Source: CAWIHK01 sp963835935
GTDB taxonomy: Bacteria; Bacteroidota; Ignavibacteria; UBA10030; CAVZMI01
Assembly: GCA_963835935.1 (NCBI GenBank)
Contig: CAWIHK010000005.1
Location: 798,559-862,558 of the forward strand
DNA: 64,000 bases
Reading direction: 5' to 3'
In this document: positions 55,010 through 62,591 of the stretch, piece after piece
Numbering within the stretch: the stretch's first letter is position 1
How the letters are laid out: each line of letters begins with the position of its first letter
The notes under the pieces: generated by a model
The model's database searches: none
What the model was told of the DNA's origin: nothing
What the model saw: the letters and a program-made list of their open reading frames with translations, nothing else
Made by a program: the position numbers and the translations under genes

Positions 55010-55359
55010 GTTCATCTCCTTTCTATCAAGAGCTTATGACTTGAAGCTGCAACAACATTTACAACTTCAATCTATTTTGATATGAACCACAATTTCACAA
55101 GATGAATAAACGATCAAAGGCAATATAATACGTCGCAGGAAAGAAAGCAAGAAGACGCGTAAGAGTTCAATGTTCAAGACTAAACATGAACGAATTCTCC
55201 CTCTGTTCGGCGGATAAGTTGAACGATTTAGGATCTAAAGCTCGATAATTCGAGCATTTAGAAATTAAAAAACTGAAAAGACAAATCGACGATAGAGTGG
55301 AAATTAAAGAAAACAGAATTCAATTATTGCAGAATAGCACGAGAATAGACCATAAATCT
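55010..55359. other. Intergenic region without recognisable features
   Basis: A+T-rich with no open frame of note and no clear hairpin; it separates the barrel gene from the end of the polymerase cassette. Confidence 0.4.
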
Positions 55360-56130
55360 TCATAAAGACGAAGAAATGGAAAAAAAGAAATCCCCCTGTT
55401 TTGCTACATGCGAATTATCTTCGAGTTTGCCTTTTTTCTTTTTCTGGCGATCTTGATATCCATAAAACTTCATGAGCCGCTCTACGTTATATCCAAATGG
55501 CGAAAGAAGTGTTTCGATAGATTTAAGGCTAAGCTTTGTGTACTCTTCAATATCATAACCGTCTTCTAAGGCATAAAGAGCCAAAGGTTTTGCTTTTTCG
55601 GGTTTCTTTTTTCCGGAAGCATCGAGCACAATAAACGAAATGGATTCACCTGCGGCTAGATGCATGCCTGCATACTCCATCTGGCGGGCAACGACTGCAT
55701 TAACGCTTTTATTCTGATATTCATCAGCTTCATGAGAAATATTTTTTCTAATGACGAGTTCCAAAGGCGGAACTTTTCCTGAACGCACCCGCTCCAAAGA
55801 CGGCCGGGCTTCCTCTAGAACTGACGGCACAAGCTGCTCGATCTCTTTTGCATTCTTAGCTCGCGCAAGTACGGCTAACAAGCGTTCTTGAAGCAAGCGG
55901 ATAAACTTCGGCGTATCGTGTCTGCGTATTTCTATGCCGCGTACTTTCAGTTCATTATGCCGGTACCAACCGACATAACGATTCGCAACGGGGAGTTCGA
56001 CATCTAATTTAGAAGGAGGGAATAGAATCCAGTTGTACAATCCTTCAAACGAAATCTCAATATTTGCTGCTGATGAAATCGCTCTGCACAATTCTTCGTA
56101 ATCGCATTCTGTTGCTCCCGTTTTTTTCAG
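55360..56130 (-). CDS. B-family DNA polymerase, C-terminal part after an in-frame TGA
   Basis: The frame continues that of the 56131-57678 gene without shift: after TGA at 56131-56133 it reads LKKTGATECDYEELCRAISS, then FEGLYNWILFPPSKLDVELP and VANRYVGWYRHNELKVRGIE, the thumb-domain sequence of archaeal-type family B polymerases. A TTG at 56091 is the only possible restart codon near the beginning. The homologous position usually has Trp (VDxLW), so TGA is best explained by a TGG to TGA change. The fragment lacks all catalytic motifs. Whether it is made by read-through, by restart or not at all cannot be seen. Confidence 0.75.
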   Translation of the reverse strand: MKKTGATECDYEELCRAISSAANIEISFEGLYNWILFPPSKLDVELPVANRYVGWYRHNELKVRGIEIRRHDTPKFIRLLQERLLAVLARAKNAKEIEQLVPSVLEEARPSLERVRSGKVPPLELVIRKNISHEADEYQNKSVNAVVARQMEYAGMHLAAGESISFIVLDASGKKKPEKAKPLALYALEDGYDIEEYTKLSLKSIETLLSPFGYNVERLMKFYGYQDRQKKKKGKLEDNSHVAKQGDFFFSISSSL

Positions 56131-57678
56131 TCAGAGAGCATCAACGATTGCATGAAGGAGCCGGAAGCCGGCACGTTCGGCGACTTCTTTTGCCGTCAAC
56201 AACGCATCGCGCGAAAATGCATTCACCGATTCATGCGCCTCAATTTTTCCAAACCGCGCATTCTTGTAACCGAGATATCCAAAGCATGTGACCAGCATCC
56301 ACTTCAATGCGGTCTGTCTTCGGTCGTATTTTACCCAATCAGGATTATTGCTGCTCTTCAATTCTTTTTTCTTTTTTTTGTAGAACAACCTCCGTTCCAC
56401 CACGGTTCGTAATGTCGACGGCACAATTCCCTCACGACGGTCGCAGATACGGTATTCGAGTTCCGGTACGGATCTCGATGACGAAGTGCAGCATTTGCAA
56501 TTTATTGTTTCCGGCGAAACATTATGCCGTACCATGATAGTTGGATATATCGACACAAAATCGAGCTCACCGATTTCGTCGTGGTATCCGGTTGGCGGCT
56601 GGAAAACGAGTCCGCCGCGATCGGCAAGCATCAGCGTCGCAGCGCTTTTAAAATCCTCCGGTTCTCTTTTTTTCGAAGGAATAAGAATACCGTTACGATA
56701 TGCCCAGGAAAACTGCATCGACGACAAACCGTTGCCGATGCTCGCGCGCGATTGATGCTGAACAGAAATTTGCGTGATGCGCGATAGTTCGAACAAGCCG
56801 TCGAAATCCGATTCCATCAGAGTAAAAGAATTTTGTGAATCGATATGCCAGCGGCCTGCAAGTTCGAAAGCTCCATCCTTATGAATAATTTTTCCGTATT
56901 GAAAATAACTCGAACCTTTTGTCGTTCGATAACCCTCACTTGTATCCCTATTCAAAAGCAGAGGGACTTTCACCTGCTCCGACACCGAAACCAACATAGG
57001 AAGCAAAGCGGCATCCCCATATTCGGTAACGAGAATGTCGGGATCGCAGCGCCTGAGATGGAAATTGAGAGACTCAACAAGATCGGCAGGATGTTCTTGC
57101 TCAAGAGAATACGCGACTCCGTCGTAACTAACCTCAAATTGAAAAGTACGACGATATTTTGCCGGTGTGAATGTATCCGCATTTCGTAAAGACATTATAG
57201 TAAGCGGCGGCAGGGAATATTCGATAAGAGACTGAGAATCGTGCAGGGTGAACTCGCACAACTTTCCTGCACTATCGATTAAATATTCTCCGTATGCAAG
57301 CGGAAACAATCGAGTGTGATACAGAAAAACTTGGCCTGTCGGTATATCGGTGTTGTAAAAAACAAAATGAGGGAAGGAACGTTCGAAATGTTGAACCGCG
57401 TTGCGGACACGCGTTGTGTCGAGGACATCGACTTCAAGAACATCCACATCGGAACCGGAATAGATTTCTGTCCGCTTCGTTTCAAAAAAGACGACAGGTA
57501 CCGGGCAGGCCGATGCTACACGTTTCGCCTTTTCCATTTCATTTTGCTGTACATGGAGATAGAACGCGGGAGTAAAAGGCGTCCAGCAAAAATGTTTTCG
57601 TCCTTCCGGATCGATCAACCAAATCGAAATACCGCGTGAAGAAGGATAGACGTCGAAGAGCCAGCCGGTGATTAGCAT
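56131..57678 (-). CDS. B-family DNA polymerase (PolB2-like, degenerate), N-terminal and palm part
   Basis: A 515-residue frame of a family B polymerase. The exonuclease domain (about 170-260) has lost the DxE acid pair (FQFEVSYDG). Motif A is GELDFVSIYPTIMVRHNVSP near residue 373, motif B is RQTALKWMLVTCFGYLGYKN near 463, and motif C is reduced to HAIVDAL at 509-515, with only one of the two catalytic Asp of the normal YxDTDS. This inactivated-exonuclease, altered-motif-C state is that of the PolB2 branch. A stop TGA follows immediately in place of an expected Trp. AGGA precedes the ATG. It is the third gene of a leftward set with a RecA-like and a small helical protein, so a damage-tolerance role is inferred. 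Confidence 0.82.
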   Translation of the reverse strand: MLITGWLFDVYPSSRGISIWLIDPEGRKHFCWTPFTPAFYLHVQQNEMEKAKRVASACPVPVVFFETKRTEIYSGSDVDVLEVDVLDTTRVRNAVQHFERSFPHFVFYNTDIPTGQVFLYHTRLFPLAYGEYLIDSAGKLCEFTLHDSQSLIEYSLPPLTIMSLRNADTFTPAKYRRTFQFEVSYDGVAYSLEQEHPADLVESLNFHLRRCDPDILVTEYGDAALLPMLVSVSEQVKVPLLLNRDTSEGYRTTKGSSYFQYGKIIHKDGAFELAGRWHIDSQNSFTLMESDFDGLFELSRITQISVQHQSRASIGNGLSSMQFSWAYRNGILIPSKKREPEDFKSAATLMLADRGGLVFQPPTGYHDEIGELDFVSIYPTIMVRHNVSPETINCKCCTSSSRSVPELEYRICDRREGIVPSTLRTVVERRLFYKKKKKELKSSNNPDWVKYDRRQTALKWMLVTCFGYLGYKNARFGKIEAHESVNAFSRDALLTAKEVAERAGFRLLHAIVDAL

Positions 57679-57688
57679 GTATAATCCT

Positions 57689-57795
57689 AATATAGAGGTG
57701 AGGTTAAGATTAAGGTCAAGATTAAGAATGAAAAACCTTTATCCCGATCTCAATCTCGACCTTAACCTAAACCTTCAACCTTGACCTTATCTTGT
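57689..57795. repeat. GGTTAAG-type inverted repeat between polymerase and small gene
   Basis: GAGGTTAAGATTAAGGTCAA on the left (57695-57725) and CGACCTTAACCTAAACCTTC ... CTTGACCTTATCTT on the right (57755-57791) form a long imperfect hairpin made of seven-base AAGGTTA/AAGGTCA words. Related words occur in the gaps at 58752-58785 and 59625-59680. Confidence 0.6.
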
Positions 57796-57800
57796 TCTAT

Positions 57801-58043
57801 CTAGCCAAGTCTTTGTTCCAAGTGCCTGATCTCTTTCTGCTGTTCGAGCATGATCGACATTGCGATGCTTTCAAATGGAATCGTACGCATCGCGTAAAAA
57901 TTTTCCGCGAGATGACGGCGCACAAAGCGGAACAATTCATCAAACGCTTCCTGATCTTCTTTTCTGAGGCCACGGCGGAATTTCGACCAGCTCGCGATTT
58001 CCGAATCGATGATATTGGTAAACGTCGGTATTGTCCGTCCCAT
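57801..58043 (-). CDS. Small helical protein of the polymerase cassette
   Basis: An 80-residue helical protein beginning MGRTIPTFTNIIDSEIASWS, followed by KFRRGLRKEDQEAFDELFRF and IAMSIMLEQQKEIRHLEQRL. The acidic/basic helical pattern with a C-terminal coiled-coil tail resembles small proteins that accompany PolB2-type genes in other bacteria and in archaea, to my memory. The ATG at 58043 is chosen because upstream residues of the frame read antisense-like sequence. Its first 104 bases overlap the 3' end of the RecA-like gene in another frame, so expression is tightly coupled. Role unknown; a polymerase adaptor is a guess. Confidence 0.65.
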   Translation of the reverse strand: MGRTIPTFTNIIDSEIASWSKFRRGLRKEDQEAFDELFRFVRRHLAENFYAMRTIPFESIAMSIMLEQQKEIRHLEQRLG

Positions 58044-58725
58044 GATCAAACACCTTTCGTAAATGTTCAAGAAATAATTTCGGCTGCATCGATTCGTTAG
58101 TATCGACGCGATAGATATCGTCGGCGGCAGTCTTGAGCGTTGTGAAGAGAGCGTTGCGTCCTTGCGGCGCCACATTCCAGAGCCGCGATGTCAACAGCAG
58201 AGAAATGCCTTCCGATTTCATTTCGTGGAGCCGGTCTACAATACGATGAAGAATTGCGCGCACTTCCCGCAGATGAACTTGTTCATCGTAAAATGTATCG
58301 AGCAAACCGAAAATAAGCGCAACGTGTCCGCCGATGCTGCGAATAAACGGAAACAGCCGATCGTTGACCGCAGCTTCCATTTGGTAGCAAGTGAAACCGC
58401 GGGATACGAAAATGCGATTCAGTACCGCGTCGGATGAAACACCGCGTTCGCGTGCATAGCGAGCAATGGAGTGCGCATCGAAGCGATTGCAGCCATCGAT
58501 CACGGCAATAGGCACATTATGCAGCAGCATTCGCGATGCGAGCACTAGCGAGAACCGAAATACAACCGGATCGCCGTAAAGCATAAATATTTTTCCTGAC
58601 GGTTCGGCCAAAAAATTTCTTACCAGCGTGTCGTACGTTGTGGGTACCGACGGCAAGTGCCGATCATTGGATGCCGGCACTTGCGGTGAATTGTTGTGAT
58701 GTTCTCTATATCCTCCCCAACCCAT
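57940..58725 (-). CDS. RecA/RadA-like protein with lost Walker A lysine
   Basis: A 261-residue protein with a RecA/KaiC-type core. The Walker A position reads KIFMLYGDPVVFRFSLVLAS: the glycine-lysine-threonine of an active P-loop is missing. The Walker B-like strand is HVALIFGLLDTFYDE, and ISLLLTSRLWNVAPQGRNAL resembles the region after it. It is therefore probably an ATPase-dead structural partner, as ImuA is in bacterial mutasomes or RadA-like proteins beside archaeal PolB2. AGGAGG lies five bases before the ATG. It heads the leftward set with the small protein and the polymerase. The function is inference. Confidence 0.72.
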   Translation of the reverse strand: MGWGGYREHHNNSPQVPASNDRHLPSVPTTYDTLVRNFLAEPSGKIFMLYGDPVVFRFSLVLASRMLLHNVPIAVIDGCNRFDAHSIARYARERGVSSDAVLNRIFVSRGFTCYQMEAAVNDRLFPFIRSIGGHVALIFGLLDTFYDEQVHLREVRAILHRIVDRLHEMKSEGISLLLTSRLWNVAPQGRNALFTTLKTAADDIYRVDTNESMQPKLFLEHLRKVFDHGTDNTDVYQYHRFGNRELVEIPPWPQKRRSGSV

Positions 58726-58751
58726 TGTTTCCTCCTGTCTCAGGGAAAGAG

Positions 58752-58785
58752 CAAGGTCAAGGTTCAGGTTAAGGTCAAGGTTTAG
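58752..58785. repeat. GGTTAAGGTCAAGG words upstream of the RecA-like gene
   Basis: AAGGTCAAGGTTCAGGTTAA, then GGTCAAGGTTT, a run of seven-base words of the type AAGGTYA, in the gap between the divergent RecA-like and SRAP genes. It could be part of the promoter region. The opposite arm is only weakly present (a pyrimidine-rich stretch near 58805-58855). Confidence 0.5.
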
Positions 58786-58901
58786 ATGGAAATAGAGTTT
58801 TGAAACATTTCTCTATCTTAATCTTTCTCTTACCCTATCTCTCCCTCAAGCTTTTCTCTGCAAAAAATCTTAAATTCCTTCAATCATAAACTGGAACGCT
58901 C

Positions 58902-59633
58902 ATGTGCGGCCGCTATGTTCTGATTGACGGGAAAATGGTTCTTGCTTCATTCGCGCTATTGCGTAACGTACAGATTTCAACGCAATCATTCGCCGGACTC
59001 CCGCGATACAACGCGTCGCCAATGCAAAAAATGCCAATAATCGCGACTCGTGACAGAGCCGCACAAGTTCAGCAAATGCAGTGGTGGCTTGTGCCTCATT
59101 GGTCTAAGGAGCCAAAGACCGCATTCTCCACGTTTAACGCGAAAGCCGAAACGCTGGAGCAAAGCAAACTTTACTCGCCGTATTTCAAAGGAAGCCGCTG
59201 CCTCGTCCCTGCCGATGCATTCTACGAATGGAAAACCATCTCCGGCGCCGCACCTTTGCGCGGAAAAAAAGAAACAATATCTGAAAAAATTTCTTACTGC
59301 ATCCGCATGGCCGACAAACGGCCGTTTCTGTTTGCCGGACTTTTTTCTGTCTGGAAAGATCCAAAAGGAAACGAGCTTCCAACATTCACCATCATTACAA
59401 CCACACCAAACGAACTGATGTCGGATATTCACACCCGCATGCCGGTTATTCTCGACGAAAAACACATCGAGCAGTGGCTCGATCGAGAATACAATAATAC
59501 AGATCAACTGCGCAAACTTCTCGTTCCATATCCGTCGAAGAAAATGAAAGCATTTCCGGTTTCGAAACTCGTGAACAACACCCGCAACGACTCGCCGGAG
59601 TGTATGGAGCAGGAAGAGCAAGGCAAAGGTTAA
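58902..59633 (+). CDS. yedK: SOS response-associated peptidase family protein (SRAP, YedK/HMCES)
   Basis: Forms a covalent bond to abasic sites in single-stranded DNA, protecting them during replication. MCGRYVLI places Cys 2 as the catalytic thiazolidine-forming residue after Met removal. Also seen are LPRYNASPMQ, QMQWWLVPHWSK, FNAKAETLEQ, RCLVPADAFYEWK with the catalytic Glu, and DIHTRMPVIL with the catalytic His. The length of 243 fits. It is divergent from the RecA-like/polymerase set and is followed by a GGTTAAGG inverted repeat in which its stop codon lies. Supports a DNA-damage theme for the region. Confidence 0.95.
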   Translation: MCGRYVLIDGKMVLASFALLRNVQISTQSFAGLPRYNASPMQKMPIIATRDRAAQVQQMQWWLVPHWSKEPKTAFSTFNAKAETLEQSKLYSPYFKGSRCLVPADAFYEWKTISGAAPLRGKKETISEKISYCIRMADKRPFLFAGLFSVWKDPKGNELPTFTIITTTPNELMSDIHTRMPVILDEKHIEQWLDREYNNTDQLRKLLVPYPSKKMKAFPVSKLVNNTRNDSPECMEQEEQGKG

Positions 59634-59685
59634 GGAAAAGAATACGATTGAGGTTTCTACACTTAACCTTAACCTAATCCTTTTT
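59622..59685. repeat. GGTTAAGG inverted repeat after the SRAP gene
   Basis: AGGTTAAGG (59627-59635) pairs perfectly with CCTTAACCT (59667-59675) over a 31-base loop; flanking AAAAG and CTTTTT extend it. It separates two convergent genes (SRAP and DinB-like) and may end transcription from both sides. Words are the same as in the repeats near 57.7 and 58.8 kb. Confidence 0.6.
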
Positions 59686-59689
59686 CTTT

Positions 59690-60190
59690 CTACTTCATCG
59701 GCTCCATCCCGTACTGCGCCCATTCTTCGCGGGAAGGGCCGTAACAACCTGGAACTTTCAAGCCCGCCTGACGCATCAACACAGTCATTTGCGCACGATG
59801 ATGAATTTCATGATGTATAAGTCCATCGAGCGCGAAACCGCGTTTCCATTTCTCGCCATACATATCGATTTCTTCCTCCAACATCGCATCGGTCCATTTC
59901 GTCTGCACTTCTTTAAGCAGAGATGCAGATGCTTTTTCATAGGCGGCAACAATATCGGATGCCTTTGACGGTACGAGGACAGATTCTTTCGGCGCATCGA
60001 CATTGAGTCCGGCTTTTCCACCCATCTCTCCCAATGTCAGCACGATGTGCCATGCAAGAAATCCCAGTGTTCGTCCTTTATCATAAACTTTTTGGGAAAG
60101 CGATGCGTCGGTTAACGCACTGAAGACTTTTAGCGTTGCGGTACTTTCGTTTTTCCAGTCCGCAAAAAATTCGGTGATTGTGTGAATCAT
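59690..60190 (-). CDS. DinB/YfiT-family four-helix protein
   Basis: A 166-residue DinB-fold protein with the metal-binding histidines of the family: FLAWHIVLTLGEMGG (first His) and LIHHEIHHRAQMTVLMRQAG (second and third). Members range from thiol-dependent transferases to damage-inducible proteins of unknown role; the name does not mean DNA polymerase IV. AGGAGG lies five bases before the ATG. Its place next to SRAP and polymerase genes may reflect co-regulation with the damage response. Confidence 0.9.
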   Translation of the reverse strand: MIHTITEFFADWKNESTATLKVFSALTDASLSQKVYDKGRTLGFLAWHIVLTLGEMGGKAGLNVDAPKESVLVPSKASDIVAAYEKASASLLKEVQTKWTDAMLEEEIDMYGEKWKRGFALDGLIHHEIHHRAQMTVLMRQAGLKVPGCYGPSREEWAQYGMEPMK

Positions 60191-60303
60191 GCTGCCTCCT
60201 AAATAGAGATTAAGAATGCTTGTCCGCCGAAGTCCGTTCTTTGGATGCAGGCGGAAGGTTTAGGCTTTTACAAGTTAAGTCTATGCAAAAACCAAAGAAT
60301 TAT

Positions 60304-60432
60304 TAGCCACGAATTTCACGAATTGTGATGAATTATTAAAATCTTTATCTAAGAAAAAATTTTGTACCTGCCACCCATTTGAATCTCGCAGAGCAAAACA
60401 TCGGCGGGTGTTAATTGGTGTAATTTGTGGCT
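60304..60432. repeat. Imperfect 26-bp inverted repeat with A+T-rich centre
   Basis: AGCCACGAATTTCACGAATT (60304-60323) and AATTGGTGTAATTTGTGGCT (60413-60432) are inverted relatives, about 75% alike, with extension to GTGATG and GGGTGT. The form (terminal GCCAC..., 129 bp, no gene) resembles short intergenic palindromic elements or MITE-like sequences. The rest of the gap 60191-60536 holds nothing recognisable. Confidence 0.5.
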
Positions 60433-60536
60433 CCATTTTTGAATGTGCCATTTCCATTCATTAAATATGTGATAATGATCAGGCATAAACAACGTATTCC
60501 GAACGTTGATGTATATTGTAAAAATTCGATTTATTT

Positions 60537-61493
60537 CTAAACCACTTCAAACAACTCTGCGTCTTGTGCCGTAATTCCAAAAGTTTTTAGCTGAGGGAAT
60601 AGAAGCGTTGCGCGATCAGGTATTAAACGTCGAGGAGATTGATCACTCAAGGTCGTTCCATTTTCCGATTCTATAATTCCATGCTGTTCAAGTAAATGTC
60701 GTAGTGTGAAACCGTTTAATACAGAATGTCCTTTTGCATCGTTATGAAACACAACGTATACCCGGCGTACCGAACGTTCGATTATTTGAATTAACCGGAC
60801 GAGATGCTCGAGTTCTTCCATGCTGTAATTATACGTGTACCGGTCTCCCGACTCTGGGTGGTTCCCGAGCACAGCCGAGGGACGGTTCCACGCATCGCTG
60901 TTGCGTCCCATCATTCTGAAATACGCGACACCGTTGCTTACATGCCATGTCAACGGCATAAAGTTGGGAAGTTTGGGAAGATCGATGTTAACCGGACACA
61001 TACCCTGTTCCATTATAAAGTCGGACATACCGCGCATGTTCCACGAATTCTGCCGTACCTCGACGAAGGCGTTGTAACGGCGAAACATTTTCCCCAACAA
61101 CGCGATGTATCTACGATTATCGCGGCAATTGACAAACCTGAACGGAAATTGCAAAAGCACTCCGCCGAGTTTCTGCTTCTCGTACAGCGGCTGCAAAAAT
61201 TCATGGATTGAACGAACGTCCGCCGCGGTTGCATCGAGCGTATGCGTAAAGCCGCGGTACAATTTGACCGTGAACGTAAATTCACGGTTTCCTTCGACAT
61301 CCGACAACCACTGGCGCGCGTTGTGCGCGGTGAAACCGGCGTTGTAAAACGACGCGTTCACCTCGACGCAATTAAAGAAACGGCTGTAAAATTCGAGCAA
61401 GCGAAAATCTTTTTGTATTTTTGCAGGATAAAACATTTTCCGGTACGGCTCGATGTCCCAGGCACCCATGCCGATACAGATTTTTGGTTTCAT
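60537..61493 (-). CDS. DUF72 (YecE-like) TIM-barrel protein
   Basis: A 318-residue TIM-barrel protein: KICIGMGAWDIEPYRKMFYP, FNCVEVNASFYNAG, FTFTVKLYRGFTH, GGVLLQFPFRF, NAFVEVRQNSWN, and ending with VYFRMMGRN-like and YVVFHNDAKGHSVLNG blocks, all typical of DUF72. The biochemical role of this family is not established, but its genes often accompany DNA-repair operons, fitting the SRAP and DinB neighbours. GGAG lies seven bases before the ATG. Confidence 0.9.
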   Translation of the reverse strand: MKPKICIGMGAWDIEPYRKMFYPAKIQKDFRLLEFYSRFFNCVEVNASFYNAGFTAHNARQWLSDVEGNREFTFTVKLYRGFTHTLDATAADVRSIHEFLQPLYEKQKLGGVLLQFPFRFVNCRDNRRYIALLGKMFRRYNAFVEVRQNSWNMRGMSDFIMEQGMCPVNIDLPKLPNFMPLTWHVSNGVAYFRMMGRNSDAWNRPSAVLGNHPESGDRYTYNYSMEELEHLVRLIQIIERSVRRVYVVFHNDAKGHSVLNGFTLRHLLEQHGIIESENGTTLSDQSPRRLIPDRATLLFPQLKTFGITAQDAELFEVV

Positions 61494-61940
61494 ACGCGCT
61501 CCGAATGTGTTTGTTGATGATGTGACCTCGACTGTGCTCGGTCACCTGACCTCGATACTTTGATTCACAAAACAAATGCTCGATAAGTCCACTCGTCGAC
61601 CGTTCTGTGGATAGCTCGGTTCTCGAGCGGATTTAAATTGCCATTGAACCAGCGAGTCGAGGGGACCAACTCAAAACTTCTCGCTCAACCACGAAAACAA
61701 TATACGACATAATTGTCGCATTGTCAAGAGATAAAGGCGACAAAATTATCATTTAAAAATTTAAGAACAAGCGAAATTTTAAAAAGAAAAAATGAATATT
61801 CTTCGGGAGTAAAGTTCCTTCTAACTGGCAGGTAGAACAAAACTAAGATCGTTTCTAGCAAGATTTCCGCTTCTCCCGCGAAACGAGGCGAGTGCTCTTG
61901 AGGTATATATTCGGTTTCGGTTTGCATGTGCTTGATGTTC
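61494..61940. other. Intergenic region before the 21-bp array
   Basis: A GTGACC...GGTCAC hairpin lies at 61522-61545 with ACCTCGA repeated after it. A 90-codon frame on the minus strand (61724-61996) has poor coding character and runs into the array, so I do not accept it. Otherwise no feature is seen. Confidence 0.4.
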
Positions 61941-62591
61941 TGAATGTTACGAATAGTTCTTGAAATGACTGTCGCGCGTCCTGAAATTTTTATCATACTT
62001 TGTGAGATGACTTCCGGATGTCATGAAATGACTGTTCGATGCCGTGCAATGACTTTTAAGAGACGAGAAATGAGCTTCAAACATAACGCAATGGCAGTTT
62101 GAACCCGCGCAATGAAGTGTGAAGATGAAAAAATGTGATCTCTATCTTAAGAAATGAATGGTGCGATCTCTGAAATGACTTTGACGAGTGAAGGGATGAC
62201 ATGTGCAGTTAAAGAAATGACATCTCGATATGAAGAAATGCTCCAGCGATCTCGTGAAATGACTATCGCACATCATGAAATGACTATTTGATGCAATGCA
62301 ATGACTGCTACGAGGCATGAAATGAGCTTCGCGCATGACGCAATGGCAGTGTAAGGTTGAGAAATGCTCTGTGAGGGCGAAGAAATGCAATCTCTGACGT
62401 GTGCAATGGACAGTGAGACCTCTGCAATGACTGTAGCGAGCAATGCGATGGAACGTGTTGCTGATGAAATGTAATCTCGTCGCTATGAAATGCTTCCTCG
62501 TTCTCGAGAAATGAATACTCGTTGTTGCGCGACAGATGATCGGGCTTGTGAAATGAACATTTAGAAGACTGCAATGAAAGTCAAGACGGCA
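61941..62591. repeat. Array of 31 phased 21-bp units with GMRATG core
   Basis: Thirty-one units of exactly 21 bp follow each other with no phase change from 61941 to 62591. Positions 1-6 read G-A/C-A/G-A-T-G: ATG stands at positions 4-6 in 29 of 31 units (exceptions 61983 and 62529) and G at position 1 in 29 of 31 by eye; positions 7-9 are often ACT. Positions 10-21 vary. Units twelve apart are alike (for example 62067/62319, 62088/62340, 62130/62382, 62214/62466), a 252-bp higher-order repeat. The plus frame containing ATG has about eight stop codons in 217 codons, as expected by chance, so it is not coding. The conserved core recurs every two helical turns on one face. Function unknown. Confidence 0.9.

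Noticed and set aside
56131..56133. TGA as selenocysteine or recoded codon
   Set aside because: Family position is Trp, not Cys or a redox site, no selenocysteine-type hairpin is evident, and other genes in the window use TGA as a normal stop.
58986..59747. 253-codon ORF antisense to the SRAP gene
   Set aside because: SRAP on the plus strand has all catalytic residues; the antisense frame is Arg/Phe/His-rich and shows no family features.
61724..61996. 90-codon minus-strand ORF
   Set aside because: No ribosome-binding site, A+T-driven composition and overlap with the start of the array.
62142..62574. Minus-strand ORFs of 82 and 88 codons with heptad-like His/Phe pattern
   Set aside because: They are the 21-bp array read on the opposite strand: the constant CATTTC makes a seven-residue rhythm and excludes stops. 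They lie in different frames of the same repeat and have no homologous look.
61941..62591. CRISPR array
   Set aside because: The conserved part is only about six bases, units are 21 bp and neighbouring variable parts recur at 12-unit distance, unlike spacers. No cas genes are nearby.
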